Assembly (NCBI GenBank): GCA_035499355.1
Contig: DATJYZ010000134.1
Location: forward strand, 5,330-69,329
DNA length: 64,000 bases
Direction: 5' to 3'
DNA from: JAEUPI01 sp035499355
GTDB lineage: Bacteria > Pseudomonadota > Gammaproteobacteria > Burkholderiales > Burkholderiaceae_C
The notes beneath the pieces were generated by a model. That model was not told where the DNA came from and ran no database searches. It saw only the letters and a list, made by a program, of their open reading frames with translations. Positions 60,553 to 64,000 of the stretch are shown here, piece after piece. Numbering within the stretch: position 1 is the first letter of the stretch; the number at the start of each line of letters is the position of its first letter. A program made the position numbers and the translations under genes.

Positions 60553-61710
60553 ATGAGTGCCGCCCGGTCGAGCCAGGCGCGCCGCGCCTGGCGCGTCATC
60601 GGCCTCGTGGTGGCGGCACTGGTGGTCGTGGTCGCGGTGGCCACGCCGCTGGTGCTGTCGCTGCCTCAGTTCGGCGGCGAATTGGCCGGCGAGCGACTGG
60701 CGCGTGCGCGGGCCAATCCGCACTACCGCGACGGTCGCTTCGTCAATCCGCTGCCGCCGGCCGAGTACACGTGGGGCTACGCGTGGACGCTGCTGAAGGG
60801 CACGTTGTTCGGCAGCGAGGTGCGCGTACCGCCCGGCGCGCTGCCGGTGGTGCCGGTGACGGCGGCCAGCCTGGCCACGCCACCACCGAACCCCGGGCTG
60901 CGCGCGTTCTGGATCGGCCACGCCAGCCTGTACGTCGAGATCGACGGCGTGCGGCTGCTGTTCGACCCGGTGTTCTCCGAGCACGCGTCGCCGTTCGCGC
61001 TCGGCCCGAAGCGGTTTCATCCACCGCCGATCGCGCTGGCCGACCTGCCGCCGATCGACGCGGTGCTGATCACCCACGACCACTACGACCACCTCGACCT
61101 GCGCACGATCGAGCAACTGGCGCGCGACAACGAGCGCACGCTGTTCATCGTGCCGCTGGGCATCGGTGCGCACCTCGAGCGCTGGGGCGTGCCGGCGGCA
61201 CGCATCCGCGAGCTCGAATGGGGACAGCAGCAGACGATCGGTGCCGTGCGCGTCGCGTCGACCCCGGCGCGCCACTACTCGGGACGCCGCCTCGGCGACC
61301 GCAACGCGACGCTGTGGACGTCGTGGTCGGTGCTCGGTGCGCACCATCGCTTCTTCGTCAGCGGCGACACCGGCTACTCGGAGCACTTCCGTGCCATCGG
61401 CGAGCAGTTCGGGCCGTTCGACCTCGCCTTCGTCAAGGTCGGCGCCTATGGGCCCGGTGCGCCGTGGCTCGACATCCACATGAGCGCCGAGGACGCAGTG
61501 CGCGCGGCGCGCGACGTGCGCGCCAAGCGGCTGTTCCCGGAGCATTGGGGCACCTTCAACCTGGCGTTTCACGCCTGGGACGAGCCGATCCGTCGCACGC
61601 TGGCGGCGGCGCGCGAGCAGGGCCTCGAGGTGGTGACGCCGCGCGTCGGCGAGATCGTCGACGCCGATGCCCCGTTCGCGTCGAGCGCCTGGTGGGAGGC
61701 CGTGCGCTGA
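60553..61710 (+). CDS. Membrane-anchored metallo-beta-lactamase-fold hydrolase (NAPE-PLD/UlaG-like)
   Basis: Protein of 385 aa with one N-terminal membrane segment (about 14-37), so the catalytic domain is probably periplasmic or membrane bound. The metal site is THDHYDHLD (HxHxDH, about 176-184), with further ligands in FVSGDTGYSEH (about 271) and PEHWGTFNLAFH (about 325). GHASLYVEIDG and FDPVFSEHASPF are typical of the NAPE-PLD-like branch, which suggests a phosphodiesterase or lipid hydrolase. It lies 28 bases after the monooxygenase gene and probably belongs to its operon. Confidence 0.88.
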   Translation: MSAARSSQARRAWRVIGLVVAALVVVVAVATPLVLSLPQFGGELAGERLARARANPHYRDGRFVNPLPPAEYTWGYAWTLLKGTLFGSEVRVPPGALPVVPVTAASLATPPPNPGLRAFWIGHASLYVEIDGVRLLFDPVFSEHASPFALGPKRFHPPPIALADLPPIDAVLITHDHYDHLDLRTIEQLARDNERTLFIVPLGIGAHLERWGVPAARIRELEWGQQQTIGAVRVASTPARHYSGRRLGDRNATLWTSWSVLGAHHRFFVSGDTGYSEHFRAIGEQFGPFDLAFVKVGAYGPGAPWLDIHMSAEDAVRAARDVRAKRLFPEHWGTFNLAFHAWDEPIRRTLAAAREQGLEVVTPRVGEIVDADAPFASSAWWEAVR

Positions 61711-61729
61711 CGAAGCGCCGCCGGCCGCG

Positions 61730-62203
61730 TCAGCCCACGGCGCTCTCGATCACCGGCTCGCACTCGATCGGGAAGTTCACCGAGTTGGCGACGTAGCAGC
61801 GCGCGTGCGCATCGTGGTGCAGGCGTGCGGCGAGCTCGCCGTCGTCGCCGGCGCGGATCAGCACCCGCGGGCGCAGCACGATGCGGGTGAAGTGCCCTTT
61901 GTCGCCGTCGCGCATGGTGCCGGTGGCGTCGTCGACGTAGCGCAGCACGCGCACGCCGGCGTCGGCGCACAGGTGCAGGTACCACAGCTGGTGACACGCC
62001 GACGCCGACGCGACCAGCAGGTCCTCGGGGTTCCAGCGCTCGGCATTGCCGCGAAACGCCGGGTCCGAAGAACCGGCGATGTCCGCCTTGCCGACCGCGC
62101 CGATGGTGTGTTCGCGCCCGTAGTCGCGGTAGCCCGACGTGCCGCTGCCGCGATTGCCGGTCCACTCGACGCGGACGCCGTAGGTGTGTTCGTGCTGTGC
62201 CAT
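61730..62203 (-). CDS. OsmC/Ohr-family peroxiredoxin-like protein
   Basis: Cytosolic protein of 157 aa that reduces organic hydroperoxides through two Cys. The first Cys is in ASASACHQLWYLHLC (about 67) and the second in HARCYVANSVNFP (about 137). RWNPEDLLVAS (about 55) is the family hallmark. It is closer to OsmC/YhfA-like than to Ohr because of the CYVANSVNFP context. It converges with the MBL-fold gene (19 bases between stops) and lies downstream of the GntR gene on the same strand. Confidence 0.93.
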   Translation of the reverse strand: MAQHEHTYGVRVEWTGNRGSGTSGYRDYGREHTIGAVGKADIAGSSDPAFRGNAERWNPEDLLVASASACHQLWYLHLCADAGVRVLRYVDDATGTMRDGDKGHFTRIVLRPRVLIRAGDDGELAARLHHDAHARCYVANSVNFPIECEPVIESAVG

Positions 62204-62229
62204 GGTGTCCTCGCTCGCTCCTGTCCCGA

Positions 62230-62883
62230 TCAGCGCGGCGGCGCCGGCGTCACCGCGGCCACCGCCACCACCTCGGTCTCACGCAGATGGCGCGTCAGCG
62301 CAGCGACTGCGCGCTCGACGTGGCCACCGGCCACCGCGTTGAGCAGCGCGTGGTGCTCGTCGCGCCAGCCCTTGCGCCGCGTGTTCGGCGACAGGTGGGC
62401 GCGGTACAGGCGCGTCACCGAGGCGCGCAGCAGCGCGATCATCTCCAGCGTCTTGGTGCGGCCCGATGGCGCGTACAGCACCTCGTGGAACGCGGCGTCG
62501 GTGGCCAGCCACAGGTTGGGGTCGTCCTCGGCGTCGAGCTCGGCCTGCAGCGCGTTGAGCTGGCGCAGCGTGCGCGGCGTATGCCGCGGGAGCGCGTGGC
62601 GAAGCGCGTCACCCTCCAGAAGAACGCGCAGGTCGAACACCTCGCGCACGTCGTCGGCCGTGAGGCTGGCGACGAACGCGCCGCGGTTGGGCTCGACCAC
62701 CACCAGGCCTTCGGCCTGCAGCTTGTTCAGCGCCTCGCGCACCGGGATGCGGCTGACGCCGAACTCGGCCGCCAGCTCCTCCTGGCGCAGCGCGGCGCCG
62801 GGTCCCCAGCGGCCATGGTGCAGCGCCTGGCGCAGGGCAGCGGCCACCGAATCGGCGGTGGTGGCGGCGGCGCGGGCCTTCAT
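62230..62883 (-). CDS. GntR-family (FadR/FCD subfamily) transcriptional regulator
   Basis: Regulator of 217 aa. The N-terminal winged HTH is at about 12-72 (LRQEELAAEFGVSRIPVREALNKLQAEGLV). The C-terminal helical FCD domain (about 80-205) has the metal and ligand residues D/H in LATDAAFHEVLY (about 124) and H in DEHHALLNAVAGGHVERA (about 173-190). It probably senses a carboxylic acid. An AT-rich partial palindrome (62892-62905) lies nine bases upstream of the start. It is followed by the OsmC gene 26 bases later, so the two may be cotranscribed. Confidence 0.92.
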   Translation of the reverse strand: MKARAAATTADSVAAALRQALHHGRWGPGAALRQEELAAEFGVSRIPVREALNKLQAEGLVVVEPNRGAFVASLTADDVREVFDLRVLLEGDALRHALPRHTPRTLRQLNALQAELDAEDDPNLWLATDAAFHEVLYAPSGRTKTLEMIALLRASVTRLYRAHLSPNTRRKGWRDEHHALLNAVAGGHVERAVAALTRHLRETEVVAVAAVTPAPPR

Positions 62884-62891
62884 GGCTTCAC

Positions 62892-62905
62892 GTATTCATG
62901 TATCC
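62892..62905. promoter_or_regulatory. Candidate autoregulatory operator of the GntR gene
   Basis: GTATTCATGTATCC is symmetric at 10 of 14 positions around CATG and stands out as an AT-rich patch in a GC-rich region. Its position just before the start codon fits autorepression. Confidence 0.35.
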
Positions 62906-62979
62906 AAAGAGCCGCGAAGCGTAACGTCTTTCGCGGTGCCGCGCAAGCGCTCGCGGTCGATCGCGGCCGTCGACCGCGC

Positions 62980-63912
62980 TCAGCCGCTCCGGTGCAACGA
63001 TGCCTCGCGCACGATGTAGGGCACGTAGCGGTAGTCGCGGATCGTGCGCACGCGGTCGTCGCGCCAACCCAGCACGATGATGTAGGCCGGCCGCGCGTCG
63101 CCGGCAGCCAGGCGCACCGCGAGCACCTCCTCGCCGTCGAGCCACGCCGGGTCGACGCGCCAGCCCGGCACGCCGTCGTAGTTGCTGAAGTACGTGCCGA
63201 CCTCGCGGCCCACCAGCTTGCGGCGCGACACCAGGTCGAGCCGGGCATCGTCGGCCAGCAACGCGCGCACGCCGTCCCAGTCGCGCGCGTTGAAGAGCGC
63301 GGCGTAGCGCTGCAGGTGGGTCGACACCGCGAGCGTCGCGCGCCCCTGCGGCTCGCCGCGCTCGGCGGGCAGCGCCGCGCGCGCCCGATGCAGCGACGCC
63401 TTCACCGCCGGCACGCTGAGGCCGAGCTCGGCGGCGATCTCGTCGAGCGAATGGTCGAGCACGTCCTTCAGGATCAGGCAGGCGCGCTGTGTCGCCGGCA
63501 GCGCCAGGAACCCGGAGATCGCGGCGCGCACGGCCTGATGGCGCGCCAGTTGCTCGTCGGGCTCACGCGCGGCGTCGTCGGGCATCTCGGCCGCCACGTC
63601 GAGCGGCTCGGCCTGGCGCAGCCGCTCGCGGCGCCAGTGGTCGATGGCGCGGTTGTGGGCGATGCGAAACAGCCACGGGCGCAGCGGTGGCAGCGCCTTC
63701 AGCTGCGACAGCTCGTAGCAGGCGGTGGCCAGCGTGTCCTGCACCACGTCCTCGCCATCGGCGACGGAGCCGGTCATGCGCGCGCAATAGCGGTGCAGCT
63801 CCGCACGCACCGGCTCCACCAGCGCCAGGAACTGCCGGCGCGCGCCGTCGAGCCGGCCGATCAGCTCGTCGCCGTCGCCCGCCGGAGCACGTTCAGGCAC
63901 CGAAGAAGCCAT
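62980..63912 (-). CDS. ECF sigma factor with C-terminal SnoaL-like domain
   Basis: Sigma factor of 310 aa. Region 2 is at about 35-100 (EDVVQDTLATACYELSQL, then LRPWLFRIAHNRAIDHWRRER). Region 4 is at about 125-180 (LPATQRACLILKDVLDHSLDEIAAELGLSVPAVKASLHRARAAL). The last 110 residues form a SnoaL/NTF2-like domain (YAALFNARDWDGVRALLADDARLDLVSR), as in SigJ/ECF41-type factors, where this tail replaces an anti-sigma factor. The start ATG (63912) overlaps the end of the upstream gene by 20 bases, indicating one transcript. ECF41-type genes usually accompany a carboxymuconolactone decarboxylase, DoxX or oxidoreductase gene. Confidence 0.92.
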   Translation of the reverse strand: MASSVPERAPAGDGDELIGRLDGARRQFLALVEPVRAELHRYCARMTGSVADGEDVVQDTLATACYELSQLKALPPLRPWLFRIAHNRAIDHWRRERLRQAEPLDVAAEMPDDAAREPDEQLARHQAVRAAISGFLALPATQRACLILKDVLDHSLDEIAAELGLSVPAVKASLHRARAALPAERGEPQGRATLAVSTHLQRYAALFNARDWDGVRALLADDARLDLVSRRKLVGREVGTYFSNYDGVPGWRVDPAWLDGEEVLAVRLAAGDARPAYIIVLGWRDDRVRTIRDYRYVPYIVREASLHRSG

Positions 63913-64000
63913 AGGAGCCGATCTCGGTCAGGTCGGTGCGCGCCGGCGGGTCGACGCAGCGCGCCTTGACGCCCTCGGTGAAGGCCTTGAATTCGGGCAT
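63893..64000 (-). CDS. 3' end of an unidentified gene upstream of the ECF sigma gene
   Basis: A frame open from the window edge (64000) to a TGA at 63893-63895 encodes 35 residues beginning MPEFKAFTEGVKARC and ending IGSYGFFGA. The ATG at 64000 could be an internal Met, so this is probably the C-terminus of a longer protein. I do not recognise the family. Its stop lies inside the sigma gene start region, so the two genes are very likely coupled, and the product may be the partner of the ECF factor. Confidence 0.5.
   Translation of the reverse strand: MPEFKAFTEGVKARCVDPPARTDLTEIGSYGFFGA

Overview
The window is a dense, GC-rich stretch of bacterial chromosome. Gene order and content point to a betaproteobacterium of the order Burkholderiales, probably near Rubrivivax, Methylibium or Piscinibacter; this is inferred from synteny, not from a search. 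The pointers are pilBCD-coaE-zapD-yacG at the left, CIRCE-controlled groESL, engB next to a cytochrome c4, an msrPQ pair, two orphan Bug-type solute receptors, and a double-length UvrA. I see no rRNA, tRNA, CRISPR array, transposase or prophage gene.

Layout. 1-4.4 kb: type IV pilus genes pilB (3' end), pilC and pilD, then coaE, zapD and yacG. 4.4-6.7 kb: groES-groEL with a consensus promoter, a CIRCE operator, two intercistronic hairpins and a terminator. 6.7-15.7 kb: a DUF1631-like protein, engB, cytochrome c4, a small conserved protein, msrPQ (periplasmic methionine sulfoxide repair), a TRAP transporter (dctPQM order) and a TPR-like protein. 15.7-21.5 kb: one gene for a tandem UvrA of about 1930 residues. 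21.7-27.3 kb: an unknown protein, a c-type cytochrome fused to a P460-like domain, a two-component system, an ECF sigma factor and an NHL-repeat lipoprotein. 27.5-32.5 kb: a MarR-led NodT-EmrA-EmrB tripartite efflux operon. 32.5-41.3 kb: an accessory region with two LysR regulators, a PPOX-type flavoprotein, a Bug receptor, an aminotransferase-like protein, a YCII-ECF sigma pair, a carboxymuconolactone decarboxylase-like protein and an MFS transporter. 41.3-45.1 kb: a FadL-type porin divergent from a long-chain acyl-CoA ligase, plus a MAPEG protein. 45.1-49.6 kb: TauD-like oxygenase, patatin, NfeD and slipin in one leftward run. 49.7-53.9 kb: dodecin, a YbaY-META lipoprotein preceded by an apparently frameshifted small gene, MarC, an unknown protein and a second Bug receptor. 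54.0-61.7 kb: an oxidative cluster with DsrE-like protein, 2Fe-2S ferredoxin, CYP153-like P450, AraC regulator, nitrilase, DUF2630, a YUCCA-like flavin monooxygenase and a metallo-beta-lactamase-fold protein. 61.7-64.0 kb: OsmC, GntR/FCD regulator, an ECF sigma factor with a SnoaL-like tail, and the 3' end of one more gene.

How the parts may work together. FadL-type porin, acyl-CoA ligase, CYP153-like P450 and ferredoxin would together allow uptake, terminal hydroxylation and activation of hydrophobic chains, although the ligase and the P450 lie 10 kb apart and no ferredoxin reductase is in the window. The AraC regulator sits between the P450 operon and the nitrilase and could control either or both. 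The most unusual items are the fused double UvrA with one eroded zinc-finger half, the P450/nitrilase/FMO cluster, a frameshifted small ORF whose stop overlaps the YbaY-META start, an aminotransferase lacking the usual PLP-contacting Asn, and several clean palindromes in divergent intergenic regions next to regulator genes.
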